From JAICXG01 sp036494545 (GTDB taxonomy: Bacteria > Verrucomicrobiota > Verrucomicrobiia > Chthoniobacterales > UBA10450): a stretch of 64,000 nucleotides of DNA. Below the pieces are notes generated by a model, which had not been told where the DNA came from, did no database searches, and was given only the letters and a program-made list of their open reading frames with translations. Made by a program: the position numbers and the translations under genes. The DNA lies in NCBI GenBank assembly GCA_036494545.1, contig DASXOB010000022.1, forward strand, positions 551,737 to 615,736, read 5' to 3'. Shown piece after piece: positions 15,086 to 24,451 of the stretch. The stretch's first letter is position 1; each line of letters starts with the position of its first letter.

Positions 15086-18000
15086 ATGATCCAACTCAAA
15101 CCCGGTCTTCAGCCCGCCACTCTCGCCAAGCCTCGCAAGTCGCTTTCACGTCGCCCAAAATCACGTGGGAAAAAGAATCGTGGCTTGCGTTTCGAGCGCG
15201 TCTTCAGCGACCCAACGGTGGATCCATTCAAACAGGTGGAATGGGAACGCCGGACTGCCGAGATTACTGATGACAGTGGCAAGGTGATTTTTAAGCAGGA
15301 CGACATCGAGGTCCCAAGAAGCTGGAGTCCGCTCGCGACCAAGATCGCAGTCTCCAAATATTTCTACGGCGATATTGCCAATGGGACTGATCCCTACAAA
15401 GGCGGCCGCGAGACTTCCGTTAGACAGCTGATCCATCGCGTGACCCGCACCATTACGGATCGCGGAATTGCCGATGGATATTTCGCCGATGCAAAGACGG
15501 CAGAGATTTTCTACGATGAGCTAACCTGGCTTTGCCTCAATCAACACGGAGCCTTCAACAGCCCGGTGTGGTTTAACGTCGGGCTGCATCACGAATACGG
15601 CGTCGGCAAGGGCGGGAGCGCGGGCAATTACTTCTACAATCGCCAAAAGGGAGAAGCCGAGCGCGCCACGACGCAATACGAATATCCGCAAGGTAGCGCC
15701 TGCTTCATTCAGTCGGTCGGGGATTCCATGGAAGACATCATGCGACTCGCGACGAGTGAGGCGATGCTTTTCAAGTACGGTAGCGGCACCGGAAGCGACC
15801 TGTCGTCATTGCGCAGCACGCGCGAGAAGTTGAGCGGCGGCGGAAAACCGAGCGGACCACTCTCGTTTCTCAAGGTTTACGATCAAGTCGCGAACGTGGT
15901 GAAGAGCGGCGGAAAAACACGGCGCGCCGCCAAAATGAATACGCTCAAGGATTGGCACCCCGATATCGAGGAATTCATCGACGCCAAACAGAAGGAAGAA
16001 AAGAAAGCCTGGGCGCTGATCGAGCAGGGCTACGACGGCAGTTACAATGGCGACGCCTACGGCTCAGTCATGTACCAAAACGAAAATCTGAGCGTCCGGG
16101 TGAGCGATGATTTCATGAACGCGGCAATCGAAAACCGCGAGTGGTGGACCCGGCGAGTGCGCGACGGCTCACCCTGCGAGCGTAAGGAAGCGCGGAAACT
16201 CCTGCGCAAAATTTCCGAGGGCACCCACATCTGTGGCGATCCCGGAATGCAATTCGACACCACTATCCATAAGTGGCACACCTGCAAAGGCACGGGCCGA
16301 CAAAACTCTACCAATCCGTGCAGCGAGTATCTTTTCCTCGATAACACCGCCTGCAATCTCGCCTCGCTTAACCTGATGAAATTCAAGACGGAGGACGGCT
16401 CGTTCGATGTTGAGCGGTTTAAGGCCGCGGTCCGCGTCTTCATCACCGCGCAGGAGATCATCGTGGATAACGCAAGTTATCCGATCAAGGAAATCGCCGA
16501 AAACTCGCATATCTTTCGAACGTTAGGCTTGGGCTACGCCAATCTTGGCTCGCTCATCATGAGCTACGGCTACGGCTACGACAGCGTCGAAGGCCGCACG
16601 CTTTGCGGTGCCATCACAGCAATTATGACTGGCGAAGCCTATGCCGAAAGTGCGCGCATGGCGGCTGCGATGGGCCCATTCCCAGGATATCACGATGCCC
16701 GGGCCAGTGGCGTGCCAAAGCCAGTCGCGAGAGACAACGTCACTTCCATGCTCGAAGTGATTGACCTGCATCGTTGCGCAGTGGGAGAAATTCCCGACTG
16801 CGAGGAATTCGCTTATTTGAAAGAGGAGTCGGCCAGGGTTTGGAAACGCGCCGCGGAACTGGGCGCAGCCCACGGTTATCGCAACGCGCAGGTCACCGTC
16901 CTCGCACCGACCGGCACAATCAGTTTCCTCATGGACTGTGACACGACCGGCATCGAGCCAGACATCGCGCTCGTGAAATACAAGCTCTTAGCTGGTGGCG
17001 GCATGTTAAAGATCGTCAATCAGACTGTCCGTCCGGCGTTGGAGAAACTCGGTTACAACTCGGAGGAAATTGAGCGCATCATCGCGCACATCGATGCTTT
17101 CGACACGATCGAAGATGTGGTTGATGGCGACGGATCAAAAATCTCTTCGGGATTGAAGCCGGAACATCACTCGATTTTCGACTGCGCTTTCAAACCCTTC
17201 AAAGGCGAACGTTCGTTAGGCTATATGGCGCATCTCCGCATGATGGCAGCGGCTCAACCCTTCCTTAGCGGCGCGATTTCCAAAACCGTCAATATGCCGG
17301 AAACCGCGACCGCAGACGAAATCATGGAGACTTATATCGAGGGCTGGCGCCTTGGCCTCAAGGCGATCGCCATTTATCGAGACGGCTCCAAACGCTCCGC
17401 GCCCTTGAACACGCGCAAGACCAAAGACATGGGCGCGACAGACGGCGCGATGCCATTTCGCGAAATCGCTGAAGCGGACAAGCGTGTTCTCGAACTGGAA
17501 CAGGAAGTCGCGCTATTGCGTCGACAGGTCGATCTTCCCGTGCGCCATCGCATGCCGGACACGCGCATGTCGCTCACCCACAAGTTCGAGATCGCAGGCC
17601 ATGAAGGCTACATCACCGTCGGCCTCTATGAAGATGGCCAGCCGGGTGAGCTCTTCATCCAAATGTCGAAGGAGGGCAGCACGATCGGTGGCCTGATGGA
17701 CACCGTGGCGACCCTTACTTCCATGGCGCTGCAATATGGAGTGCCGCTCGAGAGCCTGGTAAAGAAGTTTGCCTACCAGCGCTTTGAACCGAGCGGCTTC
17801 ACCAAGAATCCCGATATCCGCAACGCCAGCAGCATCACCGATTACGTCTTCCGCTGGCTCGGCTGCCAATTCATCAAGGGCTACAAAGAAGCGACTTCAC
17901 CCAGTCGCTCGCATCCCGAGCTTCCGCTCCGTGAGATTCCTGAGATGGAAAAGAAAGCGGTCAATCGTCCCGTCTCCGATTTGCCACGCACAGCGGAGAA

Positions 18001-18211
18001 GGAACTGATCGACGTCATCACCAACCACGCGCCTAACGAGGGCCAGCCAAGCGGCCTGGCCACCGGCCGCACTCATGCCGAACGCGTCGCCGAAGCCCTC
18101 GGCAACATGTTTATGGACATCACTTGTTCCCATTGCGGGAGCAACAAAGTCATTCGCGCCGGCGCCTGCGGCGTCTGCACCGAGTGCGGCACAAGCCAGG
18201 GGTGTAGCTGA
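15086..18211 (+). CDS. nrdJ: adenosylcobalamin-dependent ribonucleotide reductase (class II)
   Basis: This product of about 1041 residues reduces ribonucleoside diphosphates to deoxyribonucleotides using AdoCbl as radical source. Class II features include FNSPVWFNVG, GSGTGSDLSSLRSTREKLSG (near 240), the NPCSEYLFLDNTACNLASLN catalytic block (Asn-Cys-Glu, near 412) and APTGTISFLMDCDTTGIEP. The C terminus ends in a Cys-rich zinc-ribbon-like segment (CSHCG...CGVCTECGTSQGCS), probably the redox tail that re-reduces the active site. The ATG at 15086 is preferred because the protein family starts near there; upstream in-frame sequence to 14933 looks noncoding. A B12-dependent enzyme implies cobalamin uptake or synthesis elsewhere in the genome. 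Confidence 0.95.
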   Translation: MIQLKPGLQPATLAKPRKSLSRRPKSRGKKNRGLRFERVFSDPTVDPFKQVEWERRTAEITDDSGKVIFKQDDIEVPRSWSPLATKIAVSKYFYGDIANGTDPYKGGRETSVRQLIHRVTRTITDRGIADGYFADAKTAEIFYDELTWLCLNQHGAFNSPVWFNVGLHHEYGVGKGGSAGNYFYNRQKGEAERATTQYEYPQGSACFIQSVGDSMEDIMRLATSEAMLFKYGSGTGSDLSSLRSTREKLSGGGKPSGPLSFLKVYDQVANVVKSGGKTRRAAKMNTLKDWHPDIEEFIDAKQKEEKKAWALIEQGYDGSYNGDAYGSVMYQNENLSVRVSDDFMNAAIENREWWTRRVRDGSPCERKEARKLLRKISEGTHICGDPGMQFDTTIHKWHTCKGTGRQNSTNPCSEYLFLDNTACNLASLNLMKFKTEDGSFDVERFKAAVRVFITAQEIIVDNASYPIKEIAENSHIFRTLGLGYANLGSLIMSYGYGYDSVEGRTLCGAITAIMTGEAYAESARMAAAMGPFPGYHDARASGVPKPVARDNVTSMLEVIDLHRCAVGEIPDCEEFAYLKEESARVWKRAAELGAAHGYRNAQVTVLAPTGTISFLMDCDTTGIEPDIALVKYKLLAGGGMLKIVNQTVRPALEKLGYNSEEIERIIAHIDAFDTIEDVVDGDGSKISSGLKPEHHSIFDCAFKPFKGERSLGYMAHLRMMAAAQPFLSGAISKTVNMPETATADEIMETYIEGWRLGLKAIAIYRDGSKRSAPLNTRKTKDMGATDGAMPFREIAEADKRVLELEQEVALLRRQVDLPVRHRMPDTRMSLTHKFEIAGHEGYITVGLYEDGQPGELFIQMSKEGSTIGGLMDTVATLTSMALQYGVPLESLVKKFAYQRFEPSGFTKNPDIRNASSITDYVFRWLGCQFIKGYKEATSPSRSHPELPLREIPEMEKKAVNRPVSDLPRTAEKELIDVITNHAPNEGQPSGLATGRTHAERVAEALGNMFMDITCSHCGSNKVIRAGACGVCTECGTSQGCS

Positions 18212-18502
18212 CCGAGTCGCGAGAGCAGTTCTCATTCATGGCTTAACCGTTCGTGCCTGCAGCTATTGAGACATTCTGCAGTTTCTGCGGAAGGTCTGGT
18301 TTCGGCGGAGAAGGCAGAACGAGTTTGTGAATTGCTAGCGTTTTGAATCCAGGCACCCTTTGGATCGGCGCGAGCGAATCCAAGTCGAGACTTCGTTAGG
18401 CTCGACAGCTTCTGATGGAAGGCGGCGGATTAGACAATCAGCCGCTCTGCGCTACAGTGCAGCCCCGCCGGCCCTTCGCCGGCGGCTCATACTTTTCCAC
18501 CT
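18212..18502. other. intergenic region with a GC hairpin before the acyl-CoA dehydrogenase gene
   Basis: No gene is visible in this stretch of about 290 bp. It contains an exact TCGTTAGG copy at 18393 and, just upstream of the next start, CCGCCGG (18465-18471) and CCGGCGG (18479-18485), which can form a 7-bp hairpin with a 7-nt loop. The hairpin ends 17 bp before the ATG and could affect translation. Confidence 0.4.
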
Positions 18503-20302
18503 ATGGCACTTAGCGAAACCGACATTCAACGACAGCAGGAAATCAAGCAGGCTGAAGAGCTGCTTTTCAGCGGCCGCCAGGAGCTTGGCTTCGCCAAGGG
18601 CTTGTTCCTGGGAGACTTCGTCGCGGATTGGGCAATGCCTTATCCCAAGCTCTCGCCCGCGCAACAAGCCGATGTTGATCGCGCGCTTTCCGAGCTGCGC
18701 CAGTTTTTAGATTCCGAGTTCGACCCGGAGGAAATCGATCGTCAGGCAGATATCCCGCGTCATGTGATCGACGGCCTCGGTCGCGTCGGCGTACTTGGCA
18801 TGACCGCGCCGAAGGAGGTTGGCGGCCGTGATTTTTCCCAGATGCAATATTGCAAAGTGCTGGAGGAAATCGGGTCGCGCTGCGCTTCGACCGCCGTGTT
18901 TACGAACGCTCATCATTCCATCGGCATTCGCGCGCTCCTGCTTTTCGGATCGAAGGAGCAGCAGGAGAAATGGCTGCCCCGGCTGATGAATGGCGAGCAG
19001 CTCGCTGCTTTCGCGCTGACCGAACGAGAAGCCGGCTCCGACGCCGCCAATGTACAGATGAAAGCGACACCAACGGAAGATGGTTCGGCTTACATCTTGA
19101 ATGGCGAGAAGCGCTACATCACCAATGCTTCGATCGCACAGGTCCTCACGGTGATGGCGCGGACACCAATTCCGGGCAAGGACAAGGACGCCATTACTGC
19201 CTTCCTCGTTACGCCGGAGATGGAAGGCTTCGAAATGCTCGAACCGCGCATGCCGAAACTCGGCATTCGTGGGACTGCGACCGGTCGCTTCCGCCTTAAC
19301 AGCGTGCGCGTGCCAAAAGAGAACATTCTCGGTCCGTTAGGCAAAGGTCTTCGTGTTGCGCTCACCGTCCTCGACTTTGGGCGCACGACCTTCGGCGCCT
19401 GCTGCACCGGCGCGGCCAGGACCTGTCTGCGGATGGCGATTGAGCACGCCAACTCTCGCAGCCAATTCAATAAAACGTTAGGCAACTTCGACCTCGTGAA
19501 GAAGAAGATCGCGCGCATGGCGGCCGATGTTTACGCCATGGAAGCGATGACTCAGGTCACCGCCTCCCTCATCGATCGTGGCCTCGAGGATTACATGATC
19601 GAGACCGCCATGCTTAAAGTTTTCACCACCGAACGACTCTGGGACGCGGTCAACGATTGCTTCCAAATCCACGGCGGCTCCGCCTATTTCGACGATTCCC
19701 CGCTCGGCCGCATGTTGCGCGACGCGCGCATCAACCAGATCGGCGAAGGCAGCAACGAAGTGCTCACTTCATTTATTGCGCTCGTTGGCATGCGCGGCCC
19801 TGGCATGGAATTCAAGGAAATCTACGACACGATGCTCAAGCCGACGCGTGGGCTCGGCAAAGCTTGGGACGCTGGCCTCAAACGCCTCAGCGCCGCCGTC
19901 AAGGTGCCGGAGGTCCCGGTTCGCAATAGTCGTCTTAGGGCTCACGCCAGCCAGCTGGCTCGTCTCGTCTGGCGATTCAACTTGGCCGTCGATAAGGCGC
20001 TCATCATGTATCGCGAGCCCGTCATGGAAATGCAGCTCGTGCAGGAGCGTATTGCGATCGCGGCAATGGAACTTTTTGCCTCGACCTGTGTCTTAAGTCG
20101 CTGGGATTCCGAATTGTCCGCCATCAGCCGAAACGGCAATGAAGCGCCAGAGCACGCTGCCGCCGATTTGTTTGTTAAACGATCACTCCGAAAAGTACGC
20201 GAAGCATTTCGCGACCTCGGAGACAACGATGATCGCGCGCTCTTGCGCACAGCCAACGCTGTCCTCGGCGTGAGCGATACCTCTCGCCGAAACGGCGCTT
20301 AG
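18503..20302 (+). CDS. acyl-CoA dehydrogenase (long VLCAD/ACAD9-like form)
   Basis: The product is 599 residues, a FAD flavoprotein of fatty-acid beta-oxidation that oxidises acyl-CoA to enoyl-CoA. It contains LAAFALTEREAGSDAANVQM (FAD/substrate loop, near 167), the RFRLNSVRVPKENILGPLGK segment and CFQIHGGSAYFDDSPLGRML followed by RDARINQIGEGSNEV (catalytic Glu region, near 415). Residues beyond about 450 form an extra C-terminal helical domain as in VLCAD/ACAD9, which explains the length. Chain-length preference cannot be read from sequence. It stands alone, with no other beta-oxidation genes nearby. Confidence 0.9.
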   Translation: MALSETDIQRQQEIKQAEELLFSGRQELGFAKGLFLGDFVADWAMPYPKLSPAQQADVDRALSELRQFLDSEFDPEEIDRQADIPRHVIDGLGRVGVLGMTAPKEVGGRDFSQMQYCKVLEEIGSRCASTAVFTNAHHSIGIRALLLFGSKEQQEKWLPRLMNGEQLAAFALTEREAGSDAANVQMKATPTEDGSAYILNGEKRYITNASIAQVLTVMARTPIPGKDKDAITAFLVTPEMEGFEMLEPRMPKLGIRGTATGRFRLNSVRVPKENILGPLGKGLRVALTVLDFGRTTFGACCTGAARTCLRMAIEHANSRSQFNKTLGNFDLVKKKIARMAADVYAMEAMTQVTASLIDRGLEDYMIETAMLKVFTTERLWDAVNDCFQIHGGSAYFDDSPLGRMLRDARINQIGEGSNEVLTSFIALVGMRGPGMEFKEIYDTMLKPTRGLGKAWDAGLKRLSAAVKVPEVPVRNSRLRAHASQLARLVWRFNLAVDKALIMYREPVMEMQLVQERIAIAAMELFASTCVLSRWDSELSAISRNGNEAPEHAAADLFVKRSLRKVREAFRDLGDNDDRALLRTANAVLGVSDTSRRNGA

Positions 20303-20344
20303 CAGACGGCGCCCTCTGGCCCGCTTTTAGCTCCAAAATCGGGC

Positions 20345-21880
20345 ATGAGTCCCGATCCGATGCTGGACCTGCGTGGCCAGCGCGTCCTGATTTTCATCGT
20401 CGCCTATAACGCCGAGACGACGATCGAGAAGGTCCTGAGCCGCATTCCGCCCTGCCTTCATCAGCCGCAGGTCGAAGTCCTGATCATCGACGACTCTTCC
20501 AACGACGATACCTTTTGCAACGGTCTGCGTTATCAGCGCTCACATCCTGCTATTAAGATAACCTTGCTGCGTACTCCGCGGAATCAAGGCTACGGCGGCA
20601 ATCAGAAACTCGGGTATCGTTATGCAATCGACAATGGCTTCGACATCGTCGCACTGGTGCACGGCGATGGTCAGTATGCCCCGGAGAAATTGCCCGAACT
20701 TCTTGCTCCCCTCCTCCGCGGCGAAGCCGACGCCGTTTTCGGCTCGCGCATGATCGACAAGCCTGCCGCTCGCGCCGGTGGCATGCCACTCTACAAATGG
20801 TTAGGCAACCAGATTCTCACGACCTTCCAAAACTGGATGCTCGGCACAAATTTCTCCGAGTTCCACTCCGGCTACCGCCTCTATTCCACGAAAGCTTTGT
20901 CACAGATTCCGTTCGAGAAAAATACCAACGGATTCCATTTCGACACCGAGATCATCGTGCAGATGGTGTTTAAAAAGTTGCGCATCGCCGAGCTGCCGAT
21001 TCCGACTTATTACGGTGACGAGATTTGTCATGTCAACGGACTGCGTTACGCGTGGGATATTTGCCTAACGATGCTCCGTGTACGCCTGCAGCGGATGAAT
21101 CTTTTCTTCGACCGCAAGTTCGACCTTGATCGACCCGAGCACACTTACGATCTCAAGCTCGGTTTCGAGTCGTCGCACACGCTCGCCATCCGCGCCGCCC
21201 GACCGGGCGGCCACGTCCTCGATATCGGCTGCGGTCAGGGATTGGTGGCGCGCGAGCTGGTGCGCAAAGGCTGCCGTGTCACGGGCATGGATCGCTTCAT
21301 TCCGGAATCGTCCGACTCGCCTAACGAACTCGAATTCATTCGCTGGGATCTGGATCGCCGCGAGTTTCCGGTTCACGTCTCGCGGTACGATCAGATTTTC
21401 CTGCTCGACATTATCGAGCACCTGAAAACGCCGGAAGAATTCATGGAGGAGTTGCGCTTCGCCACCGGGCGCAAACGTCCGGAAGTGATTCTGACGACCG
21501 CGAACATCGGCTTTTTTACCACCCGACTGATGCTGCTCTTTGGACAGTTCAATTACGGCAAGAAAGGCATTCTCGACGCAACGCACACGCGCCTCTTCAC
21601 ATTCCGCTCGCTCCGTGAACTACTGAGGCAATCGGACTACGAAATTGTTGAGCTGCACGGAATTCCGGCGCCTTTCCCGAAGGCTCTGGGCGATAATTTT
21701 GTCGCACGCCTTCTCGTTAGGCTGAACGCCGGGCTCATCCGCCTCAGCCGCGGATTATTTTCCTACCAAATCTTCGTGCGCGCGCAGGCGCGACCAGGCG
21801 TCCACCACCTTCTGCTCGAGACGGTCGACGCCACGGCCGAGTTGTGCACGAGCCGGATGGCCTCGCACGTTTTATCCTAA
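20345..21880 (+). CDS. fusion of GT2 glycosyltransferase and class I methyltransferase
   Basis: In the 511-residue product, residues about 10-250 are a GT-A family 2 domain of the dolichyl-phosphate-mannose-synthase type (VLIFIVAYNAETTIEKVL, LIIDDSSNDDT, HGDGQYAPEKLPELL, EFHSGYRLYS). Residues about 265-500 are a SAM-dependent methyltransferase (GGHVLDIGCGQGLVARELV near 293, LLDIIEHLKTPEEFMEE near 358). One polypeptide would therefore transfer and methylate a sugar or lipid-linked intermediate; the coupling is inferred. It opens the glycan cluster. The TAA stop lies inside a CCTAACGA copy (21876). Confidence 0.85.
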   Translation: MSPDPMLDLRGQRVLIFIVAYNAETTIEKVLSRIPPCLHQPQVEVLIIDDSSNDDTFCNGLRYQRSHPAIKITLLRTPRNQGYGGNQKLGYRYAIDNGFDIVALVHGDGQYAPEKLPELLAPLLRGEADAVFGSRMIDKPAARAGGMPLYKWLGNQILTTFQNWMLGTNFSEFHSGYRLYSTKALSQIPFEKNTNGFHFDTEIIVQMVFKKLRIAELPIPTYYGDEICHVNGLRYAWDICLTMLRVRLQRMNLFFDRKFDLDRPEHTYDLKLGFESSHTLAIRAARPGGHVLDIGCGQGLVARELVRKGCRVTGMDRFIPESSDSPNELEFIRWDLDRREFPVHVSRYDQIFLLDIIEHLKTPEEFMEELRFATGRKRPEVILTTANIGFFTTRLMLLFGQFNYGKKGILDATHTRLFTFRSLRELLRQSDYEIVELHGIPAPFPKALGDNFVARLLVRLNAGLIRLSRGLFSYQIFVRAQARPGVHHLLLETVDATAELCTSRMASHVLS

Positions 21881-22044
21881 CGACGCCGCGTTTTTGATCT
21901 GACAAATAAGGGCAAGCGCAAGCTCGCACCAGATTGGGCCGCTAATTGATTGTCCCGAGCAACGCCAGAATCAGAAATGACACGAGCCGAGAATTGGTAG
22001 TGCCGTGAAACCCGCTCCATGAGTGAAAGCTAGATCGCGAGCGA

Positions 22045-23358
22045 TCACTTGAGGATTTTGATGGCGCGAAGGAGGTCGGCCGGGGCCAGTTCGTAGAGGT
22101 CGTTCTGGACGAAAAAAATCCGGTATTGCCGCGCCTCCAGAGTGCATAGAAACGCAATGCAAAGACTCATCCAAAGCGCCTGCGTCTTCCGGCGCGGGAT
22201 GATTTCCCACAGGCAAAAGACGGCGAGATAACGAAGCGGGAAATCCCACATGTTGGTGTAACGCAGGTTCATTCCGTAACGAATGTCTGCCATCACGAGA
22301 AAGCTCGCGGCGACAAAGAGGAGAAGAAAAAGCCCGGCGCGGTCGGTCGCGCGGAGTTGAAAAATCCCGCCGATCGCGAGAACTAAAACGACTGGGTCCA
22401 TGACCATGAGATCAACCAGATAACGATACCAGGGTCCGTCTCCCGTCTTGATCGCGTAATCAAGAACGGAGGCTTTGCTCACCAGCAGGCGATAGATTTC
22501 GATCGTCGTTCCCAGACCGCCGCAGAGAGTGACAAGAAGAACGACGCCGAGGAAAGGACCGATGACGGTGGCGAGACAAAGGCCCTTCGTTAGGCGACCG
22601 AATCGCAGCCAGTGATTCGCCGCGATGAGAACGAGAATTCCCACATAAGCGAAGGCCGCGTTCTCCTTCGTCAGCACCATGACGGCGAGCGCGCTGCCGT
22701 ACGCCGCGAGCGTCGGCCAATGATGGGGCCGTTGCAGATTTTCCCAGAGCAACCAGAGAGAAAGCGTGGCCCAGAAAGCGAAAACGCCGTCGATCAAGGC
22801 GTGCTGCGACATGTGAATCTGTGTCGGCGCGAAAGCCATCAGCGCGGCGGTGCAAAGCGCCATCGCCGTGCCGCCGAGCCGCCAGGCGAAAAACGCGCTC
22901 AACGCGAGGAGCAACATGCTGCAGAGGCTCGAGATCGCACTCAGCGAAGTCATCGGACCGGTGCCCCAAACCAGGTGCCAGGCGTAGGCCGCGCCTATGT
23001 AGAAAAAGCGCGTCGGCGGGAGAATGGCAGCAGGCAGCGAAGTCTGCTCTTCGACGTAGTGCTGGGCCAACTCCGGGTAAACGCCCATGCCGTGGAGGAT
23101 GAGGACGCTCACGTAACCGCGATAAAGTTGTTCGTCGATGCCGAAGGTTTGAAATTTTGGCGTCGAGTGGAGTGGCGCGAGCCAATGCAACGTCGGATGC
23201 GCCGGCGTGAAAACGTAATCCGGCACGCGTAGAAAACAGCCGGCCAGAAGGACGAGCGCGAAAGCTGCGGTCACCGCGATGCGTCGGCGCGAAAAATCGC
23301 GCGGCCGAGTCGGCGCCGGATCGGTCGCCGGCGAAACAGGATCACTCAGGAGAAGCAT
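22045..23358 (-). CDS. GT39/ArnT-like polytopic glycosyltransferase
   Basis: The product is a 437-residue membrane protein with about 10 TM helices. The first extracytoplasmic loop contains FGIDEQLYRG (near 73), like the acidic catalytic motif of GT-C enzymes that use polyprenyl-phosphate sugars. It is a paralogue of 29663-30982: both share ALIDGVFAFWATLSLWLLWE / AMIDGYFAFWALAALWLAWE and DGPWYRY. The likely role is transfer of a sugar from a lipid carrier on the periplasmic face. It is divergent from the GT2 gene at 23471. An 'FLRVPDY' start and hydrophobic N terminus (31-47) serve as membrane anchor. Confidence 0.8.
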   Translation of the reverse strand: MLLLSDPVSPATDPAPTRPRDFSRRRIAVTAAFALVLLAGCFLRVPDYVFTPAHPTLHWLAPLHSTPKFQTFGIDEQLYRGYVSVLILHGMGVYPELAQHYVEEQTSLPAAILPPTRFFYIGAAYAWHLVWGTGPMTSLSAISSLCSMLLLALSAFFAWRLGGTAMALCTAALMAFAPTQIHMSQHALIDGVFAFWATLSLWLLWENLQRPHHWPTLAAYGSALAVMVLTKENAAFAYVGILVLIAANHWLRFGRLTKGLCLATVIGPFLGVVLLVTLCGGLGTTIEIYRLLVSKASVLDYAIKTGDGPWYRYLVDLMVMDPVVLVLAIGGIFQLRATDRAGLFLLLFVAASFLVMADIRYGMNLRYTNMWDFPLRYLAVFCLWEIIPRRKTQALWMSLCIAFLCTLEARQYRIFFVQNDLYELAPADLLRAIKILK

Positions 23359-23470
23359 TTTTGATGAAGGCGCAGCCGAAATCTAAGAAGCAGCAAGTAT
23401 TCCAAGAGCCGAAAATCCGCCCCAAGACGGCACGAAAAATGGTCATCAACAAATGCGAGAGCGCGCCGCG

Positions 23471-24439
23471 ATGACCACGCCCAGCCTTACCATTCTTATC
23501 CCATGCCTGAACGAATCCCTTGGGATCGGCGGCGTGGTGTGCGAATACGCGGCGGCATTTCCGCGAGCGAATATTCTCGTCGTCGACAACGGCTCGGACG
23601 ATGGAACCGCCGCCGCCGCGCAGGCGGCTGGCGCGGAAGTGATCACCGAACGCCGTCGCGGCAAGGCGACCGCGGTCGCGACCGCGCTGGGTGCGATCGA
23701 CACCGATTTGGTGCTCATGGTCGACGGCGATGGCAGCTATCCCGCCGAAGGTGGCCGGCTCCTCGTCGAGCAATATCTGCGCGAGCCAGTCGACATGATC
23801 ACCGGCATCCGCAGCGCGCAAAAGGCAACGCAGGTTTTTCGCCCGATGCATCAATGGGGCATGTCGATTTTCGCTTCGGTCCTGAACACGGTTTTTCGTT
23901 TCAAGCCGCTCGATCTTTTTTCCGGGCTGCGTCTTTTCTCCCGACGCTTTTACAAACACGTGCCGGTACTCTCGCGCGGTTTCGAATTGGAGATCGAGCT
24001 GACAATTCAGGCCATCGATAAGGGTTTTGCCCAGGCTGAAGTGCCAGTGCCATTCCGCGGTCGCGCGCAGGGTTCCGCTTCGAAACTACAAACCATGCGT
24101 GACGGCTTGCGCATTTTCCGGCTGCTCGTTGTCCTCTTTCGCGATTACCGGCCACTCACGTTCTTTGGTCATCTCGCCGGTTCGGTCGCGCTGCTTGGGT
24201 TGGCAGCCGGTTCCATTCCGATCACCGATTATTTTTTCACCGGGTGGGTCAACCACCTGCCGCTGGCTGTCCTCGCGGCCAGTCTCGTTACCCTCGCGAT
24301 CATTACCGGTCTCGTCGGACTGCTCCTCGAATCGAACCTGCGTTACCACCGCGAGGCTTATCACATTCAGCTTCGCAAATTCGGTGCGCCAAAGGCGCAA
24401 ACTCCCGCGAGGAAACCTGCGCAGGCTCTCGCCGGTTGA
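23471..24439 (+). CDS. GT2 glycosyltransferase with two C-terminal TM helices
   Basis: The product is about 322 residues. The GT-A domain (LTILIPCLNESLGIGGVV, VVDNGSDDGTAAAA, LMVDGDGSYPAEGG) is followed by an amphipathic region and two TM helices (about 230-250 and 260-285), the layout of polyprenyl-phosphate glycosyltransferases such as DPM/ArnC. It probably loads a sugar onto polyprenyl phosphate in the inner leaflet, supplying the GT39-like enzymes nearby. The ATG at 23471 is preferred to one at 23453, because the conserved fold begins immediately after it. It is followed 12 bp later by the GT4 gene. Confidence 0.85.
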   Translation: MTTPSLTILIPCLNESLGIGGVVCEYAAAFPRANILVVDNGSDDGTAAAAQAAGAEVITERRRGKATAVATALGAIDTDLVLMVDGDGSYPAEGGRLLVEQYLREPVDMITGIRSAQKATQVFRPMHQWGMSIFASVLNTVFRFKPLDLFSGLRLFSRRFYKHVPVLSRGFELEIELTIQAIDKGFAQAEVPVPFRGRAQGSASKLQTMRDGLRIFRLLVVLFRDYRPLTFFGHLAGSVALLGLAAGSIPITDYFFTGWVNHLPLAVLAASLVTLAIITGLVGLLLESNLRYHREAYHIQLRKFGAPKAQTPARKPAQALAG

Positions 24440-24451
24440 GGCGATGTCGGC

